Made by a program: the position numbers and the translations under genes. From Rhabditoides inermis (taxonomy: Eukaryota; Nematoda; Chromadorea; Rhabditida; Rhabditidae), in contig CAWZYM010000395.1 of assembly GCA_963966185.1 (NCBI GenBank), positions 620,001 to 684,000 of the forward strand: a DNA stretch of 64,000 nt, given 5' to 3'. This document shows, one piece after another, positions 35,336 to 46,819 of this stretch; the stretch's first letter is position 1, and each line of letters opens with the position of its first letter. The notes below the pieces were generated by a model. That model searched no databases and was not told the origin of the DNA. It saw nothing but the letters and a program-made list of their open reading frames with translations.

Positions 35336-38300
35336 ACGATGCCCTTCTCTACCTGTCCCTCTATCCTCTATCTCTTTCTGCTCTTCTCTATCTATCTCAC
35401 TCAACCCTTCTCTTTCTTCTTACTCTCATGAACCACAGATCACACGTTACGTTTCGGATCGCCGTTACGTTTCACAAAACGTTTTTTCCTCACATATTTT
35501 CTCACTACCAATCGGAGTCGCGTCAACTGCGCTCTTCCTCCTGGTTATAGTTGGCGGTCCCAAAACAATGCAAACCCGGCGCGAATTAGACGCGGGGCGA
35601 GCTACACTCAAAGTGCAAGTTGGGAAAAGTAGTGACGGGAAGGAAGGAAGGAAGGACACGACACACGCTGGCCTTTCGCCTAATGCGCACGCGGGATCGC
35701 GCATAACTTCTTTCAGAGAAGAGATACAAAGATGCCGACGACAAGTGATCTGGTTTACGGAACGGTGCGAATATAACTAACATGATTTGGATGAGTCCAC
35801 ATTGTTGCTAACATGACCTTTGGATATCGCTTCTTGAAAATTCTGGCGCGAGCCCTATCCTAAGCCAAAAGAGAGGGCGCTGCGCGCCCTCTCTAATTTG
35901 GTATTTCTCAGACCCTGAACAGAGCATGTGTTCATTTTAAACAGGAAACGCAATCCCTTTCGTTTGCAAAACAAAAATGTAATTAGATGGTGTGCTGTTA
36001 GCCGGAAAGGCATATCATATTGTGTTGTGTGTGTGCTATTGTTTGCTGTGTCGTCTTTTGGCTCCTCTGATCTCGTATTCTCATTTCACAGTCCCTTGTT
36101 TTCCCCGGCTGCACATTATTTCGTTGGCAGTGTTCGGTCGTTCGCAGGCGACTCTCATTGCTGGGGAGGTCGCAGTGTCGCCCCTTTCCCTTCCACACAC
36201 ACACCCACTTCTCCCACCAAGCCATTCCACTTTTGTCTCACCTGCCCCCCCCCCCCTCCCCTCTCAACACACCACCACTCACTCACCTGTCGTGATTTAC
36301 ATGTGTAGTATATTTCATCTCATGAATCACTCACTTTTTATCCTACAGATACGTTCCTCGGGGAAAGTGAAATCGGGGAAACTGTTTCCTTCTTAGTAAC
36401 CTGTACCTGTTTTTCCGCCTAACTCTCACAGTGATTTGAATAATGCGGAAACAGCTGCATTCAAGTAGAAGCGCACTTACGTATGCCCTATTGAGAGGTT
36501 AATTCAGGGACTCAGGATTCCTTTCCAATTCCCTTTCCTTTCCAATGTAGTCGCTTCGCTTCGGAATGCCCCCATCTATATTTAGTCCGCTCCAGGCTTG
36601 CTGACTTGAGCCCATATAATTCCTTGGGAATGTACATACGCTCGCACTTTGGTTTCGGCTATTCGTTCAAACACCACAACCTCTCCTTCTCACATTATCA
36701 ATTTCCTCGAAAAACTTGATTCACGATTACGCTGTTTTGGTTTCTAGTCTAATGGTAGTGTAAAACAAGTAGTTATAGTAATGCGAGATTGTTCAAACAC
36801 TCTTTTCGCCCTGTCTGTCTCTACCACCCACGCCGCCTCTGCAAATGTGTGCAAAGGCGTTTCTCCTAATTGTTACTACAAACTGTAACACCACAAAGGC
36901 TTATAAATTCCGCAAATAGCTATGTCCGCTGCATTTGTAAATGAGGTGCGTCAGTGGTGAGAGGACAGTGATTGAGCGCACTCAAGCCTGCCTCTTTCGT
37001 ATCCAATTATGGAAGCAGTCACTTCTTCATTCACCCTAGCAGATTACAAGTTTTTGAATCGTGTCATACGTAAGCGCGGCTAGTATTTTTAGGCAGACAT
37101 TATTTGCACTGACCTCACCCACAGCGGTTTGTCTGCCACTGTCGCGTAAAACAGATGCCAATTTACGATGTACGCAATCGCATGTGTAAACGTAAATACT
37201 TGTTTAACTACTTGAGTAGCTAGCAATTCCTGAGAGAGAGAGAGATTGTGTGAAGTCTAGATTTATAGAGTAGATGTGTCAGCGACTGAGCGGTTGTGTT
37301 TACTATATCTCTATATCTCTAGTTTCAACGGTACACACTCGAAATTTCAATTTGCAGCTAAAACACATGGTCTTGATGTCCGCAATTACTTACTCTTTCT
37401 CACGCTTTTGCCCTCTCTCACACACTCGTTCTTCTATTTTGAACGTGGTAGGTTGATTAATAGCGGCGGCGGATCTATCAGCAATTGCTCACACCTCCTT
37501 CTCACTGAGTATAGTGCAACAATATTCTAAACACTATCAATCCACAACCTGCTTGCGTCAGCATTTATTAGCAGCCAGTTTAACCTTTAGTTTACATCTC
37601 TGCAAAGCTCTATGTGTACTCATTCATCTTCTGGTCATCCCTAGGTCGTCTGTGGGAGCGTTCATAATAATACTACAATTCTGTCACCAATTGTATCGTC
37701 TAGATTGGATACATTGTTAGAATGACGTCTACGCGATGTAAAGAGAAAGGAGGGAGGGGAGAGAAAGAAGGGAAAGAGATTGTTGAACTTATGTATTTCG
37801 CCATGTTTCACAGTTCACATCACCTTCTTACTTGTCTCAACAAGAGAAGCACTGATTGCATTCTATTATTGAAAACGGACATTGTTGAAAATACTCGAAC
37901 AGATTGTGTATACGTATGTTTCTCGCGAAGGTTTATTTTGTAGTGTTTGTGTCAGGTACATGGTTGTCTGTGTCCGAGGGAGAGAGAGCGCAGAGAGGGG
38001 AGAGAGGGGGGGGAAGAGAGGGAGAGAGAGAGGGGGGGAACAGTGCGTTAGACACAGAAGCCCGGCGCATCGCTTTCACATGCACAGTAGTCCTTACTAT
38101 TTTCCCTTATTTCATCCGTCCCGGTTATATATAAAGGCGAGAGATGCGGGCGGGAGCGGGGCGCAGTGTCATTCATGACGGACCACCACTTCTCCTCCTC
38201 CTTCTCCTCCTCCTCCGTCACACCTCCCCTCTCCCTATTCAACCTCTCCTCTCATCCGCACACTTGATTCCACTCATTACTCCACCGTTTTCTTGTAATG

Positions 38301-38789
38301 AGATGAGACCACCCTTGGTTGCATTAAATGATCCTCCTAGATGACACATACACTCGCACTCTTTGGCCGAATAATGCATCCGCCCTTCCATAATTCCACC
38401 TCTCTCTATTACCTACTATGTCTCTCTCTCTCCTTCTCTCTTCGTTGCACAATGCGAACACTTTCCATTCTTTATGCGATCGCTCGGTGCAATTCGAGTG
38501 GTTGTGCGTATGTGGTGTGGTCGAATAGTGGCTCTCACATCGCATGTACTATCAACGGATGTTATTCCTTTTGATGATAATTTCCATTAAACGATTCTCT
38601 AAGCGAGCACGCGGGATTCAAACCACCATTTCTCTCTCGAGACTGTTTCCAGTGATATATAAATATAATGATGGATTCTGATGAGATGCTCTGATTCGTC
38701 TGACACTGTGCACTCACTTCTTCTTATATATGTGCATACTTTATACTGGCGTTCTCATTTGACCCCGCTCGTTCCTCGTTCTGTCTGGG
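35336..38789. other. Intergenic or intronic, no gene seen
   Basis: No supported exons. A C-rich run lies at about 36246-36256, and a purine-rich GGAGAGAGAGG stretch at about 37978-38040. The strong TATA-like TATATAAAG at 38128-38136 has no coding exon I can link to it. Confidence 0.45.
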
Positions 38790-38797
38790 TATATAAG
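38790..38797 (+). promoter_or_regulatory. TATA-like box (TATATAAG)
   Basis: TATATAAG 80-87 bp before the ATG at 38877. It supports a promoter close to the PB1 gene and argues against the far-upstream exons being its only start. Confidence 0.45.
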
Positions 38798-38876
38798 CAA
38801 CCACATCATGCTCACTTCTCACTTATACTAGTAACTTATATTATAGTTCTGTTATTATTGTTATTACTTTTGCAGC

Positions 38877-41064
38877 ATGGGCGTGTTTTCGGGACGTCGT
38901 GTCAAGTGGAACCACTTTGGCAAGAAGTTCACGCTTCGCATCTCAGACTACGAGATGGACTATGCCAACATATATGAGGTATGTGACCGCCTCATTCTAT
39001 TCCATCTGTTGCGTTCCCTCTTTTTTGCGCCCTCTTTTTCGCTCCTTTCGCTACAGTCGATCATTTGACGCGCCGAGAATGATAGTGACTTGTGACGCTT
39101 CTTTTCTTTCACAGAGTCTGTCACGTGAGGGCGAGTTCTATGGAATACACATTGCATGCTATGGGTTCTGATTGGAAGCCCCATAACGGATGTAGACCTC
39201 ATGAAAAACATGAAGTCTATTTTCAAGCGCGTTAGAGAGGGCGTCGGTTTGCTAAGATGAAGCAAAACACACACAAGAGAAAGAAAGCGTTGTAATTAAT
39301 TATGAGACGGTACGGTAGACTGACCTCTCGAGATTGTGAAAACAAGACGGGGGGCGCATGAAAGCATGTGTTGTCCCGTCGGGTGGAGGCGATAATTGTT
39401 CGTGCCATCACCACTCTTGCACCCCACTCAAACAAGGGACACAGGCAGGGAGACATGCGAATGCGAGTACCCGGAACCACCTCGCGTCATTTCACTCAAC
39501 AATAATTGTCTACCGCGGCAAACAGCAATAGAGAAATTAGCGTTTATCCACTTTGTCAATGGTCGAATGGATTGCCGCCGGTGTCTATTTACTGTGGAAA
39601 CAACAAAATATACACATTATCGTTACAAATATGTATTTTTCAGGCGCTTCTCAAGAAGATCTACGAGGCGGTGCCGAACTTTGACGGGAATCTCGCGTAC
39701 ATCGATCTGAACGGGAGACAGGTGGGTTGTTGTCCCGTAGAGGGTGGCATTGAAGGAGGGAAGAGAGGAGAGGGGAGTGAAAGAATCCCATCCGAAGGAA
39801 ACTGCTGAAGGAAAGGAAGGAAGAGAGATAGGGAAGTGAACTTCTCTCATCAGGTGCTGATCGCCGACGATGCCGCCCTGCGACACGCACTACAGGAACA
39901 GAAGAACAAACTCAAGATACACACCACCGTCCGCGAACTCGGCGTGCTAGCCGCTGCTGATATGGTGAGCGACTCTCTCTCTCTCTTTCTTATTTCCACC
40001 CTTCCAGGTATCTGGACACTCTCCGGATCAGATGATGCGAGAGATGAACCACCGTCCGGCGAGAAGCCAGAGCGTGCCGCCGGTAAGCCGTCTATCGTCT
40101 ATTCACAATTAGCAAAGCATTGTGGTTATCTGAAAATAGTGATGGTCTCTGCACTCTAGCCGCTTGTCAATTGTATAAAGAGAGTATCTAGAACGCCCCG
40201 GTTTTGTAATAAGATCCAAAGGCCACTCGCCCCACTGGACCGTTCGCGCCGACGTGTTATTCGATGTAGAAAATGGGATTTGTAGTCGTCGTCGGACGGT
40301 CTCGTGGGAAAACGGAAGGGATTAGAGAGACTAAAGACCTGGAAGTGAAACCGAGAATCCCAATCGCGATGCAAAGTCCTTAAGAATTCAGAGTAGAGAT
40401 TTCTGAGGCATTCAGAATATTGAAGCGGCTGGGAGGGCAGCTGATGAAAGAGAGGGAAATGGGGGATGGAGAGGATGTGTCCGTTTCAGGAGCGCTCGTA
40501 TACGGTGTATCCGCCGAACCACTCTCCTTCGTCGATGGAGTCCGCGCCTCCCACATACAGAAACAGGGTGCCTTCCCCGCCGGCATTCAGGTATAACAAA
40601 AGAATACACAACAACGTAAACACTGCTGTTCAGAAACCGTGTCGCGTCTCCGCCGCCGTCTACCCATCACATATCCAGGAAGACTTCTCCTCAGGTAAGA
40701 GAGAGGAGGGGAGGAAGATAGGGAAAAACATGCGCGATCCGTTTCAGCCGGCCATGTACCCAATCCCGCCACCTGGATATGGCAGCACCTTCCTGCCCCA
40801 GCCCTACTCGCAGAGCATCCAGTATGGTCAGTAAGGGTTCTCTCTCTATCTCTTCCCCTCAAATGTTGAGCAATGTCGAGCAAGGGTCAGTAACTGAGTC
40901 TGTGTTTAGGTATGCCGCCTCACTCTGGCATGCTGCTCCGCTTCCTGGCCAACCCGTTCCCATTCGGCCATTATCACCGCAGCTGGATCGGCCCCAACAA
41001 GTACCACAACTGGGGCCACTGGGGCCACAAGTACTACTCCTCCGGATGGGGCCCGGTGTGGTAA
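38877..41064 (+). CDS. PB1-domain protein with Pro-rich tail, unrecognised
   Basis: Eight exons (38877-38978, 39644-39721, 39854-39964, 40008-40082, 40490-40590, 40634-40694, 40748-40826, 40910-41064) join in phase to 253 residues. Residues 1-95 look like a PB1 fold. VKWNHFGKKFTLRI carries the basic strand, LAYIDLNGRQVLIADDAALRHAL fits the central acidic strand and the 'DEDL' turn, and KLKIHTTV is the last strand. The tail is Ser/Pro-rich (RVPSPP, YPIPPPGYG) and ends in a Trp/His/Tyr-rich block (HNWGHWGHKYYSSGWGPVW). PB1 domains mediate paired protein binding in kinases and scaffolds; TFG is one PB1 plus Pro-rich example, but I cannot assign it. ACTTTTGCAG is 1 nt before the ATG, so the mRNA is either trans-spliced or joined to upstream exons. 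Poly(A) signal at 41442-41447. Confidence 0.8.
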
Positions 41065-41441
41065 GGCGCCCTGGAGGAGCCCCGCGGCGAAACAGAGAGA
41101 AAGAGATCAAATCACGCTCATCGAATGGCAATTCTTATCGTAAACTATCAGTGTGTCATTGTAGTCTAGAACCCCCGTAATCTCTTTCGTAAACGATAGT
41201 TCGATTCGACCCCCGATGAGCGACAGTGAGTCCAAGTGAATGTATTTTTGATTAGTGGTGAGAATCGTTTTGTGCTACGTTCGCTTATACTGGAACCAAC
41301 CGTGTCTTTTTCGTCTTATTCTCCTTTTCTTCACACTCTGCAACATTTTGAGAATGCGAATATATCATCAGATGTCTAGTCATCGCCCTGTCCTTTCCTC
41401 CACTATATCGTTCACTGTAATATACATTGTGTGTTTATATA

Positions 41442-41447
41442 AATAAA
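41442..41447 (+). terminator. Poly(A) signal AATAAA
   Basis: AATAAA about 380 bp after the stop of the PB1-domain gene. Confidence 0.55.
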
Positions 41448-42817
41448 CGTTTTCATCATACCCGATATGCGTATGGGAAGCCGGAAATTATAGTGAACAA
41501 TGTAAAGTGCTAGGATTGTGAGTGACAAGGGACAACCATAGTGTGAGGAAATACGTAATAACAATAATTGACTCACACTACCGTAATCAGGAAAAAGGAC
41601 AGCCGCATCACCCGATAACAGCCACTTTATGAGCTTCTATTTTCACCTTCTCTCGTGCGTAGGCCCGACCGAGCACTATAGTGTTTTGCAAACCAAATGA
41701 CTGTGAGCAAAACCTACAACCATGACGATCGCATGACGAACGAACAGTTATTGCAGTAGCATACGTTCAACGGGATCAGAAACGGGGGCTTATGCAAATG
41801 TGCGAAATCCGCCCGAGGGCATGAGGAACACGTTTTGAGAGAAGGGTGTATGCATAATACCCGCTATGGTTTGTATATCTTGAGAGAGGATGGTTAGCGG
41901 TTTATCGAGTGCACAATGCGAGTCCGCTGAGAGACCACCATCCGCATCCTTGTTTCTTCCAAACGTAGCATCTTTTTAAGTTTATGGAGTATAGTAAATC
42001 TAAAAAGTGTTTTACAAAGAGTAGATTAGAGCTGTTTTGCGTGGTTGTTCTCACTGTTTGATGCATTGTGTGATAGTGACAAGGCGCCCGCCTGCCACTT
42101 ATGAGCATTCGAGTCATAACGACCTCGGCGGTTCTCTGATGTGAATAGCTGACCAGCGAGCAAAGGGAAGTAAATGTAAAAGGGAACGGGTGTGACCTCT
42201 GTACTTTCCCCTACTGCACACACACAGTAGCACTCTGACCCATCTCCGAAATGTGTCCAGATGTTTGCATCTCCTTTCCCCTCGGTAGTACTGTTTGCAG
42301 TCTCACCCTCCCTCCCTCCCGTTCGCATGTCTTTTTGGGGATATAGATGGCGGGGTCGCGTCCGTCCGGCCACCCATTCACTCCCACACCCCATCCCCGC
42401 ATATCCTCCACCAATCCCATTCGCCATTCTACTAACCGATCTACTTTTACTCTCTTCCCCTCGCACCCCTATTACCTCTGCCGTGTTTTTGCGCGGCTCG
42501 CATTCTGTCGGCTGACCTCATAGCCCTCCTTCCCTCCTTCCTCCTCTCTCTTTTGATCATGCAACCGTTATAATTGTCCTTTCTCGCGCACCACAGAGAG
42601 GCGGATATAATTCGAACCCGAGGTTCCGATTTGTGGTGCGTCTACCTTTCACTCGTCTGCTCCGATTTTGTGAGAACACTGCATATTTTCTGTATGTCTC
42701 TCATTATGAGAGTAATGTGGACTAGAATGCAGCGTAATTTGTATTCGTACAAGTCGCGTAATTTGCTACCGTAGTCCTCGCGGCTAATGCGAAACGGACT
42801 GTGCACTCGTTCATATC

Positions 42818-42865
<48 letters not shown>

Positions 42866-43047
42866 GCACTCCATTCACTCTTATCCAAGCGTGCGCGAAC
42901 CCGCACTCTCACCCCTCCCCTCCTTCCAGACATCCCATTGTTGCGATCCAAAGTGCATTATCTACGGTAAAACTCCAGCACGTATCCCACATTTTTCCAT
43001 TCGTTCATGGTGTTTTTTTTAATACTGGATCATTTTTCAGTGTTTCA
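41448..43047. other. Intergenic, no gene seen
   Basis: Contains a CT microsatellite at 42820-42862 and CT-rich sequence to 42930. An acceptor-like CATTTTTCAG ends 7 bases before the next start codon. Confidence 0.5.
42820..42862. repeat. (CT)n microsatellite
   Basis: About 21 CT units on the plus strand. Confidence 0.95.
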
Positions 43048-46000
43048 ATGAAAACGGCGTTGATCATAGCTGTGTTGGTTACGGTAAGTAGTCAGTCTCG
43101 TCAAAACTTTTTACAACTGATTTCTAAACAAAAATTTCTGACTTTCTAATCTACAGACTGATTGTTCTAGTTGTGTGGCTGTAAGCTGTACCGGGAGGAT
43201 CCGTTGCTGCAGCTCATAGAGCTCCGACCCAACTTCCTCAACCAAGCCAGCTTCTTTGCCAAGAAACACAAAGTAAGAAGGATCTGTCGATTTGGTGGAC
43301 AGTTTACTCCCTTTTCAGGGAGTGAAATACTCTCCGATCCCACCGCACTCGCCGCCACTCGCATTCGTGAGCAGCAGTGAGTTGAATTAAGTGCTAATAC
43401 AAAATTTCAAGAAAACTTTATGTATGGCACACATAGGAAAAACAATAATAAACTTCTAATTAACTGACTGAGTACTGCCTGCAGACTCGTCGTCCCCCTC
43501 TCCTCGGGTGATCTGCGGATCGGATTCGATCGGTCTGATGTTGGAGGAGAAGATGGACGGGCGCATCTACGCATCACACAGGGAGGACAACCAACAGTGC
43601 ACACAGTTCCTCACCAAGGTATAGTTCTATGCTCGCAATAAGTTGCGCGTGGTGGGGTAGATCAGAGGAAGACGGAGAGTCAGCTCTCGGAAAAAAAGAA
43701 AGGCAGACCGCAGACGGTTATGGCACCGTATTTCGAACTACAAGCGAGGTAGATCGAAAACTATCGCTATGGTGCAAGCTATAGCTATCATCGATGAATG
43801 TCGAACGGTTCAACAGTTCGATCAGTTCTTTTTTACATTATCAGTATGTATCATGGTTGCAGGACTCACTCGCTCGCTTCGACGTGCCTATCAAGGGACC
43901 GTGCGGGGTGCGACGGAGGAGAGTGGTGAGTGGTACCTTCCGAGAACAGACCAGATGTGTGCTTGCAGCGCGCTCCCCTGTCCCGTGTCGAGTATTCGGT
44001 GCGATTCATCGTCAGCTACGATTTCGCTCATATGACAGAAGAGGACCGGTGAGAGACTTGCAGAACCACCATATTTACTCATCATACATGGTTCCAGGGT
44101 ATTTGACGTGATCTGCTCCTATCGAGTCGACAACGTCACCCTCGAAAGCTACTACGAGGCAGTGTACGTGAGAAAGCTTTGTGTATAATTCAAAATCAAG
44201 AAGATGAAGAATATGACATTACAGATCGTTTCAACCTACTAACGTGACCGCATCTCTATCGCTGCCCCTGTGTCGATACAGCCTGCGACACTCCAGCCCT
44301 GATGGACCCACGCTTGGCAGAGCCAGGATCGGAGAAATGGTAGCGAGTATATATTGTTGATGCCCATCAACTTTGACATGTTGCAGGTGTACCACCGCTG
44401 GGAGTGTCCCTCGGACGACTTCCGCTTCAAGGTCTACCGCTGCTTCGTGCACAACGGAAGCAAGAAGTCCTTCATGATAGTGGACGACGATGGGTGATTA
44501 ACCTAGTGCCTAGTCTCATCCGTAAACCGCGTGTTCAGATGCTCTCTGGACGAGGACATCCTGCCGCATCCCACATACGTGCCCAATGACGGTGTTGTCT
44601 ATGCGGCCAGCCACGCATTCAGGTACAAAGAATTTGAACGATACAAACGATAAAAAAATTAACTTTTTATTTTATATCTTGTTTCCGAGCGAGAGAATCG
44701 GAATGTTTTCAAATCACATACGTTATAAATTAGTATCACCTTATATCTCTAATGAAACATACACTGAATCTCACCATGTTCAATAAACCATCCCAGCATC
44801 ATCTTTTTCGTGTCCATAGCATCTCTTCCAGGTTCGCTCGCTCGATGCGCGTCCATTTCAACTGCCTTCTCGCCATCTGCCACAAGAGCGACGATGACTG
44901 CATGAGAGGCATCGTCAGTATTTCTCTAGATTCATCTAATAGTCCCTTCCCATCCAGTTCACTCATTCACTTTCGCTATCAACCCGCCAACGTAGTGGTT
45001 AGAAAACAGTGTGACACGGTGGTCTACCGCCGAGCATAGGCAAATACTCTGTAGTGTATGGGAGAGAGACAGGCGAGCGGGTTTTGCTGCGCGCAAGAAA
45101 CGTATATGTGTGAGTGTGTACTTCCGGACTATACAGGAATATGGAAAACCGTGTGCGGAGAGAGGCGCTCAGTGATCGACTAAGCCATTGTTTTTAGCCT
45201 CCACACTGTGCGCGCTCTCAAAAAAAGCGACAGCTGCCATCGAATTCTACGGTAGAAGAACGACTGATAAAACTGCACAATGCAAGAACAGGTGAGGGTG
45301 TTTAGGAATTTGAAAGGGTTGGGCGTTAGGTCTTTTTGTGCACTGTTCTTTATCATCTCATCACTTGCTTTGCTGGTGAGTGATTGCCGGATTATCTAGT
45401 CATTCATTCTCCTCCATCGGTCTCTCTTGAGAATCACGAAAAGAAAGTGTTTTTAGGGTGGGTAGACAGTTAGAAGTTGCCACATACGTTCTTTTGAGCA
45501 AACTCGTGGTTCGAAACTGCTCATATATACAAACAATGGTGATTGCTACGATTTGAACGATACAAACGATAAAACAAATTAACTTTTTATTTTATATCTT
45601 GTTTCCGAGCGAGAGAATCGGAATGTTTTCAAATCACATACGTTATAAATTAGTATCACCTTATATCTCTAATGAAACATACACTGAATCTCACCATGTT
45701 CAATAAACCATCCCAGCATCATTACCCGAATGCACACATGATCTCAGCCATTAGCCGCTGTTCCCTCGGCGATACTAAGGACAGGGTATGTAAAACGACA
45801 TTTGAAATATATGTCAGCAGAGAACATAACATGATAGGACAACGCACTAAAAAACCGAGTATGAGGTTCGTGTCGAGAGAATGCTATAGAGTTGAAACGG
45901 AGAGAGGAGCGGTATGGGAGAATCGATGATACCTGTGTTTGGCAAAGTAGTCCAGTGGCGTGTGATCGGGAGAGTGAGATTTCATCCGAACGAAGAGAGC

Positions 46001-46819
46001 AAGCAAAAGTATTGACAAAAGACGTCAAAATTGTTTATATTGCTAATATCAGATTAACTCTCTCCTTACCTGGGTATGAATTTGAGAAATGAAAGTTATA
46101 ACCGTTCTCGTATACAAAAAGGTGGCTAATACATAATACAATGAGGAAATGTGATGTTTTGTGGGAGTCGATTGTTACTCATTGTTGTGCCAACCTATAC
46201 ACTGTGTGATGTATGGAAATGGAGAGGTGTGATTGCAGGAGACAACGTGTCGTTCCCTCTGGAAGAAGGCGTGAGCTCAGAAGGTGTGAGCCGACGGCGG
46301 AAGATGGAGCTCCACGCACCGCCTATGCAAGTCGAACCCTACGACCAAGGTAGCCTATCTCATCACGACTTCCTCTTTAAAATGATGTGAGACACAGCAA
46401 AGGAAACCCGATTTTCCCTGGAGTCATGTCTTTTCCCTTTCCTTTCCCCATGTCCCTCGTCGCTCGATTAACATTTCAATAGCTGTTTCCCGCCGTTGCC
46501 TGAGGGGCTACAATAGTGTAACCAGCACTACAAAACATAGTAAGGTTATAGGTAGGTTATGAAAACACACATAACTCTATTTTGAGGGGCGACAGTGCAA
46601 GCGTCGGTATGCAGTGTGGTGGAATGGATAGTGCTCCTAGTCGCCACCAATCTACTCTCCGTCGCACTCACCATACTCATATATCACAGATTCACGAGGT
46701 GATACCACAAAAACAGTAATCTCTCTTCACTCGACTCTTGCAGATGCCGTGACAAGCTGTCCCTCGAGAAGATCCGCAGCAAGGGCAAGGGTCCGCTGCA
46801 CGAGAGATGCGCCTTCTGA
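43048..46819 (+). CDS. ZP-domain (cuticlin-like) membrane protein
   Basis: Exons: 43048-43083, 43171-43272, 43319-43376, 43485-43618, 43863-43925, 43969-44048, 44098-44163, 44225-44339, 44387-44493, 44539-44622, 44832-44913, then 46239-46349, 46602-46698 and 46744-46819. A signal peptide (MKTALIIAVLVTLCGC) starts it. The ZP domain follows: VICGSDSIGLMLEEKMDG, TQFLTK, VFDVICSYRVDN, and the C-terminal half with DGVVYAASHAFRF and VHFNCLLAICHKSDDDC. A basic RRRKM may be the furin-type site, then a membrane helix (VVEWIVLLVATNLLSVAL) and a short basic tail. ZP proteins polymerise outside the cell into matrices such as nematode cuticle. Exons up to 44913 join in phase. The link across 44914-46238, where one exon (about 45713-45786, with ISAISRCSL) seems to lie, is unresolved and one junction is out of phase, so either an exon is missed or the copy is damaged. 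Confidence 0.82.
44632..44802. repeat. 171-bp direct repeat, copy 1 (in ZP gene intron)
   Basis: Nearly identical to 45551-45722. It makes up most of the 209-bp intron 44623-44831. Confidence 0.92.
45551..45722. repeat. 171-bp direct repeat, copy 2 (in ZP gene intron)
   Basis: Same sequence and orientation as copy 1, 919 bp downstream, differing by a few bases in an A-run. It ends in CATCCCAGCATCAT, whose CAG may serve as the acceptor of the next exon. Confidence 0.92.

Noticed and set aside
39119..39171. Possible extra exon after TTTCACAG in intron 1 of the PB1 gene
   Set aside because: Joining 38978 directly to 39644 keeps frame and PB1 structure, while the candidate has no good donor.
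42590..42640. B-box-like GGTTCGAATT on the minus strand, possible tRNA
   Set aside because: No acceptor stem, D arm or A box could be matched at the right spacing.
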